Counted from the first letter of the stretch, positions 1 to 5,970 are shown. The stretch is 8,417 nt of DNA from Candidatus Methylomirabilota bacterium (GCA_016208645.1 JACQXP010000097.1:1-8417); one strand, 5' to 3'. Translations and numbers: made by a program. Notes: a model not told the origin generated them from the sequence alone.

Positions 1-340
1 CTGCCTCTTCTCGGGGAGGCTCTTCGGACTCTCCCGGATAGCGGTATTTCCAGGCGAATTCGCTGAGTGGTGCCGCGTGCCGAAGAAGCGGCTCCAACTC
101 AGCATCTATCTCAACGCACTGCCCTCCGATTTCCACCAAGTCATGAGTCTTGCGGAATGGCTGGTCGTGCCACGTCAGAAGGGCCTTGATCGCCTTCTCC
201 GCCGCCTGCTGGCAGTGAAAAAGGACATCCTCCAATAATGGAGGCGACGCCGCGAGGTCGGTCTCCGCCGCTCGCAGATCGTTCCTGGCTTTCATAAGCC
301 ACGCCCGTGTATCCGCCACCTGCTGCGGATCAAGCTGCAT
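1..340 (-). CDS. HEPN-domain protein, probable toxin of an MNT/HEPN pair (partial, C-terminus off window)
   Basis: Translating the minus strand from the ATG at 340 gives 113 open residues that run off the left edge without a stop. The fragment looks like the PF05168-type HEPN domain: an N-terminal helix with KARNDL (17-22), the hallmark helix FHCQQAAEKAIKALL (41-55), then RKTHDL (63-68) and a WKYRYPG stretch (97-103). Family members are about 125-140 residues, so perhaps 15-30 are missing. HEPN proteins paired with minimal nucleotidyltransferases are often RNase toxins kept inactive by the partner; that role is inferred here from family and gene order. The start is supported by a strong Shine-Dalgarno (AGGGGAGG, 7-base spacer) inside the upstream gene, whose stop codon lies within this gene (11-base overlap). 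The canonical catalytic Rx4-6H motif is not visible in the fragment; R63-K-T-H66 has the wrong spacing, so nuclease activity is uncertain. Confidence 0.85.
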   Translation of the reverse strand, partial: MQLDPQQVADTRAWLMKARNDLRAAETDLAASPPLLEDVLFHCQQAAEKAIKALLTWHDQPFRKTHDLVEIGGQCVEIDAELEPLLRHAAPLSEFAWKYRYPGESEEPPREEA

Positions 341-659
341 GAACCAGCCTCCCCTCGCGCACCACTGTGGCCGGAAGAGACGCCTTGAGATGCAGCCGCC
401 TGTCAAAAGCCTCCCGGGTCCAGACGAGGATATCGGCTGCCGTACCCGTCCCCCATAAGACCTGGTAGGCAAGACGACTCCCCCGCCTCTCGTGTGGAGC
501 TGAATCGGGGACGACCACCATGAGGTCATAGTCGCTGTCACGGGTCACCTCACCCCGCGCACAGGAGCCAAACAGATAGATCCGGTCAGGCCGATACGCC
601 TCGACGAGGCGCCGGACGATCTCGGCAAGTTTCGGATCCTCGATCTCAGCCTGGCCCAT
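330..659 (-). CDS. Minimal nucleotidyltransferase (MNT), probable antitoxin to the HEPN protein
   Basis: A 109-residue protein of the DNA polymerase beta-like nucleotidyltransferase fold. It carries the diagnostic GS-x10-DxD signature: GS at residues 31-32 (in YLFGSCARG) and D43, D45 in SDYDLMVVV, with a third acidic residue at D76 (AADILVW), so the metal-binding triad looks intact. In characterised pairs such as MntA/HepT the MNT protein adds AMP to the HEPN toxin and blocks it; whether this one does so is inference. I chose the ATG at 659 because GGAGG sits 5 bases upstream. In-frame alternatives at 677 (ATG) and 686 (TTG) add 6 or 9 residues and lack a well-spaced ribosome-binding site. 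The gene overlaps the downstream HEPN start by 11 bases, implying coupled translation. About 230 bases separate it from the dehydrogenase pair upstream, so it probably has its own transcript, though I see no convincing promoter. Confidence 0.9.
   Translation of the reverse strand: MGQAEIEDPKLAEIVRRLVEAYRPDRIYLFGSCARGEVTRDSDYDLMVVVPDSAPHERRGSRLAYQVLWGTGTAADILVWTREAFDRRLHLKASLPATVVREGRLVHAA
348..355 (-). promoter_or_regulatory. Shine-Dalgarno of the HEPN gene
   Basis: AGGGGAGG on the minus strand, 7 bases before the ATG at 340. It lies inside the MNT coding sequence and fixes the HEPN start, giving the 11-base overlap that couples translation of the two proteins. Confidence 0.75.
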
Positions 660-664
660 GGCGT

Positions 665-669
665 CCTCC
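665..669 (-). promoter_or_regulatory. Shine-Dalgarno of the MNT gene
   Basis: GGAGG on the minus strand, 5 bases before the ATG at 659. It favours that start over the in-frame ATG at 677 and TTG at 686. Confidence 0.65.
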
Positions 670-887
670 ACGAACATTCTTCTCAAGGGTGGAGATTCTC
701 GCGTAGCGTTCCACAGTCCTGCAAATTAGTCAAGCGTGAGGCCGCCTCTCGACGTCGTGCAGGAGGGATCGGATTGGCGGCGCGGACGACCTAAACGGTC
801 CGCACGGGAAAGTAGGTGAGGGGGGTGCCGGGCCGATGAGAAGCCGGACCGGACCGTCCTGGATTGCCGGCGAGAGTTGTAAACCCG

Positions 888-1985
888 TCAGGCGTCTTGA
901 TGCTCCGGAATGAGGATCGTGCGCAGGGTTGTCCGGTCCGCAACCATCTGCAAGGCCCGGCGCAACTCGGACAGCGGCAGGCGCGCCGTGATGAGGCGCT
1001 CGACCGGGACCTGGCCCGCCACGAGCTGTTGCACCGACTGCGCGACGTCGGCCGGAGTGTGATGGTAGATGGGCTGGATGCTGATCTCCTCGTAGTGCAG
1101 GTGACCGATATCCACGGGGAGCGTCGGCCCCGGGGCCACGCCCCCGAAGGAGACCAGGGTTCCCCCGCGCCCGACCAGACCCAGCGCCTCTCGGTGGGTC
1201 TCCAGCGCGCCGACCGATTCGATGACCACGTCGGCATCCGGCCGGCCGATGGCCGCCTGGAGCATATCCCGCGTGTTGCCATCCTTCGAATTCAAGCCAT
1301 GATTGGCCCCCAGGGCCCTGGCCACGGCCAATCGGTCATCCTGATGGTCCAGGGAGACGATGACCGGATCCGGACCGTAACGCCGGCGGAGGGCAATCAC
1401 CCAGAACAGCCCCATGGGTCCCGCCCCCAGGATCACGACCGCATCCCGGGGTTGAATGGCGACGCGGCGCACCGCATGCAGGACGCAGGCATACGGTTCG
1501 GTGAAGACCACCCGCTCCGGCGGAACATCCGCGGGGATCTCGTGCAGGTTGACCCGGACCAACCGGGACGGCACCAGGATGTAGGGGGCGAAGGCGCCGT
1601 TGTTGTATTGAATGTCCTCGCACATGCTCTGCCGGCCGCGCCGGCACTGGCGACACACGGCACCCTCCTCGGCAAGGCAGGGCGCCGAATTGGCGGCCAC
1701 CACCCGCTGGCCGGGACGCCAGCGCGCCTCGACCCCGGGGCCCACGGCCACGATCGTCCCGGCCCACTCGTGGCCGAAGAGGCCCGGGATCTTGATCATC
1801 GGGTGCTGGCCGCGGAGATACACCTTGCGGTCGGTGAAATCTATGGAGGCGACGTCCACCCGGGCCAGGACCTCGCCGGGGCCGGGGAGGGGGATCGGCA
1901 CGTCCTCCATCCGCACGTCCTCGGTGCCGTAGAGGACGGCCGCCCGCATCAGGCCACGTGTCTGGAACGCCGGCGCGGGAGTCAT
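888..1985 (-). CDS. Medium-chain dehydrogenase/reductase (zinc alcohol dehydrogenase-like) with variant zinc sites
   Basis: A 365-residue member of the medium-chain dehydrogenase superfamily (sorbitol/threonine dehydrogenase-like): GroES-like N-terminal catalytic domain, then an NAD(P)-binding Rossmann domain with GAGPMG at 187-192 and an acidic residue at the end of beta-2 (D213), which favours NAD. GHE (71-73) and FTEP (161-164) match zinc-enzyme positions. The residue that is normally the catalytic Cys in 'CGTD' is Asp here (D49 in IDFTD). The structural-zinc cysteines C103, C111, C114 and C122 are present, but the first gap is 7 residues instead of the usual 2. It probably oxidises or reduces a secondary alcohol, polyol or sugar; the substrate cannot be told. 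The ATG at 1985 overlaps the stop of the upstream paralogue (ATGA), so translation is likely coupled. The family's usual N-terminus (MRAAVLYG) begins at an in-frame ATG at 1949, which has no Shine-Dalgarno, so a 12-residue shorter protein is possible. Confidence 0.93.
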   Translation of the reverse strand: MTPAPAFQTRGLMRAAVLYGTEDVRMEDVPIPLPGPGEVLARVDVASIDFTDRKVYLRGQHPMIKIPGLFGHEWAGTIVAVGPGVEARWRPGQRVVAANSAPCLAEEGAVCRQCRRGRQSMCEDIQYNNGAFAPYILVPSRLVRVNLHEIPADVPPERVVFTEPYACVLHAVRRVAIQPRDAVVILGAGPMGLFWVIALRRRYGPDPVIVSLDHQDDRLAVARALGANHGLNSKDGNTRDMLQAAIGRPDADVVIESVGALETHREALGLVGRGGTLVSFGGVAPGPTLPVDIGHLHYEEISIQPIYHHTPADVAQSVQQLVAGQVPVERLITARLPLSELRRALQMVADRTTLRTILIPEHQDA

Positions 1986-3004
1986 GGGTGGAAGATCACC
2001 TTGGTGGCCATCCCGGTGCGCTGCAACTCGACCCCCTCGTCGAACGCGTCCAGGGGCAGGCGATGGCTGATCAGGGGCCCGACCCGGACCCGGCTTCGCG
2101 CCAGCAGCTCGAACGCCTTGGCCAGGGTGGCGGGCGTCGAGGAGTAGGTGGAGAAGAGGGCCAGCTCCCGGTAGAACAGGTCGGCCAGATCCACGGGCAG
2201 GCGTGGGCCGTTTGTCGGGCCGGCGAAGATGTTGATCCGGCCGCCCGGCCGAAGCACCTGCTGCATCTGCGCCAGGATCTTCTCGCTCACCACGGTGAGG
2301 ATGGCGCCGTCCAGGCCGACGCCGCCCGTCATCTCGGATACCTTCCGGGGGACGTCCTCGCGCGCGGGGTTGATCGTGGCCGTGAGTTGCAGGGCCCGGG
2401 CCAGCGCCAGCCGGGCCTCGGAGATGTCCAGGAGGATGGGCATCGCCTCGCGGGCGGCCACGGTCTGAGCGATGAGCAGGCCCATCCCGCCGCCGCCCAC
2501 CACGGCGATGCGGTCGCCGGGCAGGACCCGGGACCGCTCCACGGCGCGCACGGCGCAGGCCAGCGGCTCGGTGAATGAGGCCACCTCGAACGGCATGTCA
2601 TCCGGCAGGGGGAGGGTCACCCGCTCGACATGGAGCCGGGGGATCCGGATGAGTTCCGCGAAGCCGCACGGATCGATGTTCGTCGCCTTGAATTGCGGGC
2701 ACATGGACTCGTTGCCGTGCCGGCAGGCCCAGCACGCGCCGCAGGGGACGTGATGAGCGGCCGTGACGCGGTCGCCCGGGGAGAACTTGGTGATGCCCGG
2801 GCCGACCTGCCGCACCACGCCGGCCAGCTCGTGACCGAGGATCACCCCGCTTGAGTTCTTGGGCTGGGCCAGCTTGGCCAGGTCCGTGCCGCAGAGGCCG
2901 CAGGCCCGCATCTCCACCAGAATCTCGCCGGGCCCGATGAAGGGTGGGGCGACCTCGCAGAGGCCGAAGCCGCCCGAGGGCCGCGCCAGAACCGCCTTCA
3001 TCAT
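1982..3004 (-). CDS. Zinc-dependent medium-chain alcohol/polyol dehydrogenase
   Basis: A 340-residue medium-chain dehydrogenase with all the usual zinc features. The catalytic site shows C38 in GLCGTD, H58-E59 in GHE and E146 in FTEP; the structural lobe has C88, C91, C94 and C102 with standard spacing. The Rossmann motif GGGGMG spans 170-175 and D193 ends beta-2, which suggests NAD(H). It belongs to the sorbitol/threonine dehydrogenase-like group, but the substrate is not identifiable. The frame stays open to an ATG at 3178, yet the extra 58 residues translate a repeat and low-complexity spacer, so I place the start at 3004 (or the next codon, 3001), where the family's MKAV-type N-terminus begins. 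The likely Shine-Dalgarno (GGGGA) lies within a heptamer repeat array. It overlaps the next dehydrogenase by 4 bases and shares the C-terminal pattern LPVD..L.Y.E....Y..TP with it, so the two are tandem paralogues in one operon. Confidence 0.94.
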   Translation of the reverse strand: MMKAVLARPSGGFGLCEVAPPFIGPGEILVEMRACGLCGTDLAKLAQPKNSSGVILGHELAGVVRQVGPGITKFSPGDRVTAAHHVPCGACWACRHGNESMCPQFKATNIDPCGFAELIRIPRLHVERVTLPLPDDMPFEVASFTEPLACAVRAVERSRVLPGDRIAVVGGGGMGLLIAQTVAAREAMPILLDISEARLALARALQLTATINPAREDVPRKVSEMTGGVGLDGAILTVVSEKILAQMQQVLRPGGRINIFAGPTNGPRLPVDLADLFYRELALFSTYSSTPATLAKAFELLARSRVRVGPLISHRLPLDAFDEGVELQRTGMATKVIFHP

Positions 3005-3037
3005 TCGACATTCCCCGTTCGATATTCGATATTCGCC
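3003..3037. repeat. Five tandem heptamers, consensus ATTCGAY
   Basis: Five consecutive 7-base units in perfect register on the plus strand (3003-3009, 3010-3016, 3017-3023, 3024-3030, 3031-3037). Four keep the core TTCG; the second is ATTCCCC. On the minus strand the array reads TCGAATA-like and runs into the ATG of the zinc dehydrogenase. The form resembles the short tandemly repeated (STRR) heptamers known from cyanobacteria and other genomes; I cannot assign it to a named family. Confidence 0.75.
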
Positions 3038-3083
3038 TTCGCAGCCCGCGCAGTCCCGAGGGTTTGCCCATGCGGGTTTCGGT

Positions 3084-3287
3084 TCACGCGGGAGCCGGGG
3101 GCCTGTAGCGCTGCTTGAGGGCGGCCGGCGCGATGGCAATCCGCTTGCCCCCCACATCCTCCAGGATGTAGACCTCATCGGTCAGGGAGCCGCTGGCGAA
3201 GACCTCGAAGACCTCCAGGACGTCCTCCAGGGTCTTCCCCTTCGCGGCCGCCATCCGCTGATCCACCTGTTCCATGGGGACACGCAT
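3084..3287 (-). CDS. Small hypothetical protein (67 residues)
   Basis: I do not recognise this protein. It is 67 residues from the ATG at 3287, or 63 from an in-frame ATG at 3275. It has an N-terminal helical region with LEDVLEVFEVF (20-30), a short beta-like part (EVYILEDVGGKRIAIAP, 38-54), and a Pro/Ala tail. There is no cysteine, signal peptide or membrane segment. The case for coding is that nearly every codon ends in G or C and the reading frame gives a balanced, non-repetitive protein, unlike the spacer sequences on both sides. The upstream sequence is G-rich (GGGGCGAG) but is not a well-spaced Shine-Dalgarno. It lies between the zinc-ribbon gene and the zinc dehydrogenase, 80 bases before the latter, and is bracketed by heptamer repeats. 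It may be co-transcribed with the dehydrogenases; function unknown. Confidence 0.6.
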   Translation of the reverse strand: MRVPMEQVDQRMAAAKGKTLEDVLEVFEVFASGSLTDEVYILEDVGGKRIAIAPAALKQRYRPPAPA

Positions 3288-3314
3288 CTCGCCCCAGCCC
3301 GCTTGTCAGAAGTT

Positions 3315-3330
3315 CAGTTGCGCAGTTACG
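3315..3330. repeat. Two tandem octamers CAGTTGCG / CAGTTACG
   Basis: Two adjacent 8-base units differing at one base. The zinc-ribbon gene's stop codon (TAA on the minus strand, 3328-3326) falls inside the second unit. Sixteen bases later the heptamer array of 3346-3380 begins, so two repeat types sit side by side. Confidence 0.5.
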
Positions 3331-3772
3331 GTGCGCCCCCTCCGGCTTTCTGCCTTCCGCCTTCTGCCTTCTGCTTTCCGCCCGGTTCTTCCCCCTGACC
3401 CCTCGTATCCGTCTCTCTCCCATCGGCCTCCGCCGCGTCCCGAACTTCATCCGGATCCGGCTTGCGCTTCCGCAGGCCCTTGAAGGGGAGCGAGCGCGCC
3501 AGCACCTTCTCCTTGCACTTGGAGCACCGCCACCCCAGGCACAGGCCGTACTGCTGCCAGATCCAGTCGGCCGGGTACATGCGCCCGCCGCATTTCCGGC
3601 AGGACCGGGGACCCGATTCCTTGCTCCACCGCGGGGCCGTGGGCTCGACCTGCGGCCGGGGCTTTGGCGGCCGGCGATCACGTCGGTCCGCATCCCGCCT
3701 AGCGGGACGGACTCCTTCGGAGCGGCCGTGCCGACGACCTGGCCCCTTGCCTCCCCCTCCTGGTTGACTCAT
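3326..3772 (-). CDS. Small zinc-ribbon protein with basic N-terminal region
   Basis: A 148-residue protein. The first 56 residues are Gly/Arg/Pro-rich and strongly basic, probably disordered. Residues 58-86 form a zinc ribbon: CRKC at 58-61 and CSKC at 83-86, separated by an aromatic segment (MYPADWIWQQYG), so four cysteines could bind one zinc. A basic stretch (KGLRKRKP) follows, then an acidic linker. Basic regions plus a zinc ribbon suggest nucleic-acid or ribosome binding, but this is inference. The start at 3772 is supported by GAGG 5 bases upstream; an upstream in-frame ATG at 3865 would add unlikely sequence. Residues 131-143 (GKQKAEGGRQ and neighbours) are encoded by a tandem heptamer array and the stop lies in an octamer repeat, so the native C-terminus has probably been altered by repeat insertion or expansion. 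Family name unknown. Confidence 0.75.
   Translation of the reverse strand: MSQPGGGGKGPGRRHGRSEGVRPARRDADRRDRRPPKPRPQVEPTAPRWSKESGPRSCRKCGGRMYPADWIWQQYGLCLGWRCSKCKEKVLARSLPFKGLRKRKPDPDEVRDAAEADGRETDTRGQGEEPGGKQKAEGGRQKAGGGAP
3346..3380. repeat. Five tandem heptamers, consensus CCTTCTG
   Basis: Five contiguous 7-base units in exact register (3346-3352, 3353-3359, 3360-3366, 3367-3373, 3374-3380), variants of CYTTCYG. On the minus strand they read CAGAAGG-like and encode the KQKAEGGRQKAGG-like tail of the zinc-ribbon protein. The unit count equals that of the unrelated ATTCGAY array about 310 bases away. Confidence 0.8.
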
Positions 3773-3933
3773 GCTGACCTCATCGCTCCGTGTGGCATGC
3801 CCCCCTCCATACCTCCGCGTCCACGGGCCTGCGAGCAACGGGTTATGGCCTCGCTTGACCATCAAGAGAATGCACTGCCCTCGTGAAATCGGAATAGACG
3901 GTGATCGCGAGCATCATGCGTCCGTCCGGGGGG

Positions 3934-4293
3934 TCACCGGTTGCCCCGACAGGTCACGCACGGGCACGCCTCCCGCAAGAACGTGTAGGAGTAGATCCCG
4001 CTGTCGTGGCCGTCGCTCCAGACGAAGTTGATGGCGTAGCGCCCGACCGGCTTGACCTCGGCGACCTGGATCTCCCCCGCCTTGACGATCGGGCCGGTCA
4101 GCAGCGTGAGGCTGAGGCCGCCCGGCGCGGCCTGCTTGCCCCGCTCGTCGTTGCACAGGGCGCAGGGGCACTCCCGCCGCAGGAGGTCGAAGCCGTATAC
4201 GCTCTCGTGGCCGTCCTGCCAGCGGATGTGGACCTGGCGCTTCTCGCGGCTGACCGCGATCTCCTTGGGGTTTGTGGCGATCGTCGGATCCAT
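3934..4293 (-). CDS. DUF971 (GBBH-like N-terminal domain) protein
   Basis: A 119-residue protein matching the DUF971/PF06155 fold, which resembles the N-terminal domain of gamma-butyrobetaine hydroxylase and also occurs fused to Mrp/ApbC-type Fe-S carriers (for example plastid HCF101). It has two matching halves: IRW-QDGH (23-29) leading to LRRECPCALC (38-47), and FVW-SDGH (90-96) leading to LREACPCVTC (106-115). The six cysteines in two CPCxxC motifs probably bind metal, zinc or an Fe-S cluster; this is inference. The start at 4293 is set by AGGGG 7 bases upstream; the in-frame ATG at 4299 directly abuts that ribosome-binding site and is less likely. It begins 47 bases after the aldo/keto reductase stop, so the two are probably co-transcribed. 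No signal peptide or membrane segment; cytoplasmic. Confidence 0.87.
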   Translation of the reverse strand: MDPTIATNPKEIAVSREKRQVHIRWQDGHESVYGFDLLRRECPCALCNDERGKQAAPGGLSLTLLTGPIVKAGEIQVAEVKPVGRYAINFVWSDGHDSGIYSYTFLREACPCVTCRGNR

Positions 4294-4340
4294 TTGCATT
4301 CCCCTCAGGCGGACGCAACGCATCCCACCCCGGCGGGCCG

Positions 4341-5456
4341 TCAGCCGTCTCGGCGAACCACGCGCCGGAGGTCCTCCAGGGGGGCCGGCGGCACGCCGGC
4401 CGTGGCCAGGTTCTCTTCGACATGGGCAATCTGCTTCATTCCGACCAGGGCGACCCCCAGGCCCGGGGTGGACCGGACGAACTGGATTGCCCGCTGCGCA
4501 TCGGTGGTGAGGCCAGGGAGCGCTTCCCCCACGAGCGGGGGGAGGCCGCGGGCCATCTGCCCCTGCAAGATAGAGGCGCTCGCCATGGTGAGGATCCCCA
4601 GGCGCGACGACGCCTCCAGGGTGGAGACCCATTCACCGTCCACCTGCTGGTTGGCCCGGGTCAGGGCCTCCGGCATTCCGAGGTTGTGGGGGAGCTGAAT
4701 CACCCGGAAGTGATGATCCGGGCCGCCGACCTCGCGAGCCAGCGCCGCCAGTTCCGACAGCGAGAGGTAGTCGCGGGCCGACGGGGGCTGGCGGTATCCG
4801 TTCCAGGTGGCGGTGCCATACATCCGGATCCTCCCCTGGGCGACCGCACCCTCGAGGGTGGCGAACGCCTCGCGAAGGCGTGGCAGGAACCGGTCGCGGG
4901 GCACCTCCTGGAGCTGGGTCTCGGGATTGTGGAGGTAGTAGATGTCCACGCAGTCGAGGCCGAGGTTCTGGCGGCTGCGCTCCAGTTGATGCCGCAGGTA
5001 GGCCGGCGTCATGCAGTGGCAGCCGGCGACGAGGTCTTCCGGCCGCATGATCCCCGGGTGGACGAAGGTCTCCTGGAAGTAGGCCCGGGGATCCGGCGGG
5101 TAGCCGCCGTCGAAGGGCACGAACCCCCCTTTGGTGGCCACCACGATCTCGTCCCGGGCGGCGCGCCCCGCCCGGACCATGAGGGCGAGCGCCTCGCCCA
5201 CCGCCCGCTCGCTGCGCTGGTGCCGGTAATTGATGGCACTGTCCAGGACGTTACAGCCCAGTTCGAAGGCGCGCGTCACCGCCCCGCGATACTGCTCATC
5301 AGTCCGCGCATCCTCATCGCCCAGGTAGGTCCCGAGGCCTACCGAGGACAACCAGAGATCCTGAAAGCGGCGGAAGTGGCCGTCGGCAACCCTGGCGGTG
5401 AACCGCCGGCGGTAGCGATCCGTGCCTTCCGGTGTGGCGTGGCCGGGAAGTCCCAT
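4341..5456 (-). CDS. Aldo/keto reductase
   Basis: A 371-residue (beta/alpha)8-barrel oxidoreductase of the aldo/keto reductase superfamily. The catalytic tetrad is visible and complete: D72 and Y77 in LDSAINY, K109 in ATKGG, H176 in YYLHNPE. The C-terminal cofactor region shows the usual GVALVGMKQIAHVEENL pattern (about 335-351). Such enzymes reduce aldehydes or ketones, usually with NADPH; the substrate cannot be read from sequence. It is longer than the common 280-330 residues, with a 30-residue N-terminal extension before strand 1 and an insert after the Lys strand (about 112-150, with GCHC at 145-148). The ATG at 5456 has AGGG 7 bases upstream. It is followed by the DUF971 gene after 47 bases. 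A 156-base gap separates it from the TPR gene, where I see only weak promoter-like sequences. Confidence 0.93.
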   Translation of the reverse strand: MGLPGHATPEGTDRYRRRFTARVADGHFRRFQDLWLSSVGLGTYLGDEDARTDEQYRGAVTRAFELGCNVLDSAINYRHQRSERAVGEALALMVRAGRAARDEIVVATKGGFVPFDGGYPPDPRAYFQETFVHPGIMRPEDLVAGCHCMTPAYLRHQLERSRQNLGLDCVDIYYLHNPETQLQEVPRDRFLPRLREAFATLEGAVAQGRIRMYGTATWNGYRQPPSARDYLSLSELAALAREVGGPDHHFRVIQLPHNLGMPEALTRANQQVDGEWVSTLEASSRLGILTMASASILQGQMARGLPPLVGEALPGLTTDAQRAIQFVRSTPGLGVALVGMKQIAHVEENLATAGVPPAPLEDLRRVVRRDG

Positions 5457-5612
5457 GCGAGGACCCTGTCAAGGGCGTTCGGATGCTCGACTTCTGAGCT
5501 CGAGGGACATGGCTTTTGACGGGTCGGATGGTACCCCGTCTATCGCCATTCCACAAGCGGCGAGCCGTCGGCTTCCGGCGCTGCCATTTGTCTGGACCGC
5601 GGGCTTGAGAGG

Positions 5613-5930
5613 CTAGTACCCGCGCTGGAGCTGAAACGAAACGGCCATCTCCTCCTCGGCCTCGGGGATCCTGCCCATGTCCCGGTACACGGTGGAGAGG
5701 CTGGTGTGGTACATGGGCTCCTGCGGGTTGATCTCGATCGCTCGCTGGATGGCCTCGACCGCCTCGGGGAGCCGTTTGAGCTTGTGCAGCGCGTGCCCGA
5801 TGGCCAGGCAGGCATCGGCGAAGGATGGGTCCAGTTCCACCGCCTTGCGAAGTTCCTGGATGGCCTCCTCGTGTTTGTTCTCCCCGTAGAGGGTCAGGCC
5901 CTTGCCGAAATGCTCCTCCTTCGTGGGCAT
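5613..5930 (-). CDS. Tetratricopeptide (TPR) repeat protein
   Basis: A 105-residue protein made almost entirely of three TPR units: residues 6-40 (EHFGKGLTLYGENKHEEAIQ...), 41-75 (GHALHKLKRLPEAVEAIQ...) and 76-105 (STVYRDMGRIPEAEEEM...). Each shows the small/large residue pattern of the helix pair, and the first two end in the turn AxELDP/AxEINP. There is no signal peptide, so it is presumably cytoplasmic. TPRs mediate protein-protein contacts; the partner is unknown. The ATG at 5930 has a strong Shine-Dalgarno (AGGAG, 7-base spacer), and the gene starts 40 bases after the DEAD-box helicase stop, so both are probably on one transcript. That neighbourhood suggests a possible helper role in RNA metabolism, but generic TPR proteins occur in many contexts. 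Confidence 0.9.
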   Translation of the reverse strand: MPTKEEHFGKGLTLYGENKHEEAIQELRKAVELDPSFADACLAIGHALHKLKRLPEAVEAIQRAIEINPQEPMYHTSLSTVYRDMGRIPEAEEEMAVSFQLQRGY

Positions 5931-5970
5931 GAGTCGTCTCCTGTCGGTGGAGCCGGGGTGGGTTCCGCTG

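Noticed and set aside
700..734. TTGACT at 734-729 as -35 of an MNT promoter
   Set aside because: No acceptable -10 lies 16-18 bases downstream (AACGCT or similar), so a promoter cannot be supported.
782..803. Inverted repeat GCGGAC...GTCCGC as terminator of the dehydrogenase operon
   Set aside because: The stem is only 6 bases with a 10-base loop and no T-run follows on the minus strand; chance pairing is likely at this GC content.
864..2147. Long plus-strand reading frame (427 codons) across the dehydrogenase gene
   Set aside because: It is antisense to a clearly recognisable dehydrogenase. Its translation is His/Gly/Arg/Pro-rich without any domain, as expected of a shadow frame in GC-rich DNA.
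3005..3178. N-terminal extension of the zinc dehydrogenase to the ATG at 3178
   Set aside because: The extra 58 residues translate the heptamer array and part of the upstream small gene antisense to no domain; the family N-terminus begins at 3004/3001.
4272..5519. Long plus-strand reading frame (415 codons) across the aldo/keto reductase gene
   Set aside because: It is antisense to an aldo/keto reductase with a complete catalytic tetrad; no recognisable motifs and no supporting start site.
5519..5541. Inverted repeat GACGGG...CCCGTC between the TPR and aldo/keto reductase genes
   Set aside because: Short stem, 11-base loop and no T-run on either strand; too weak to call a terminator or operator.
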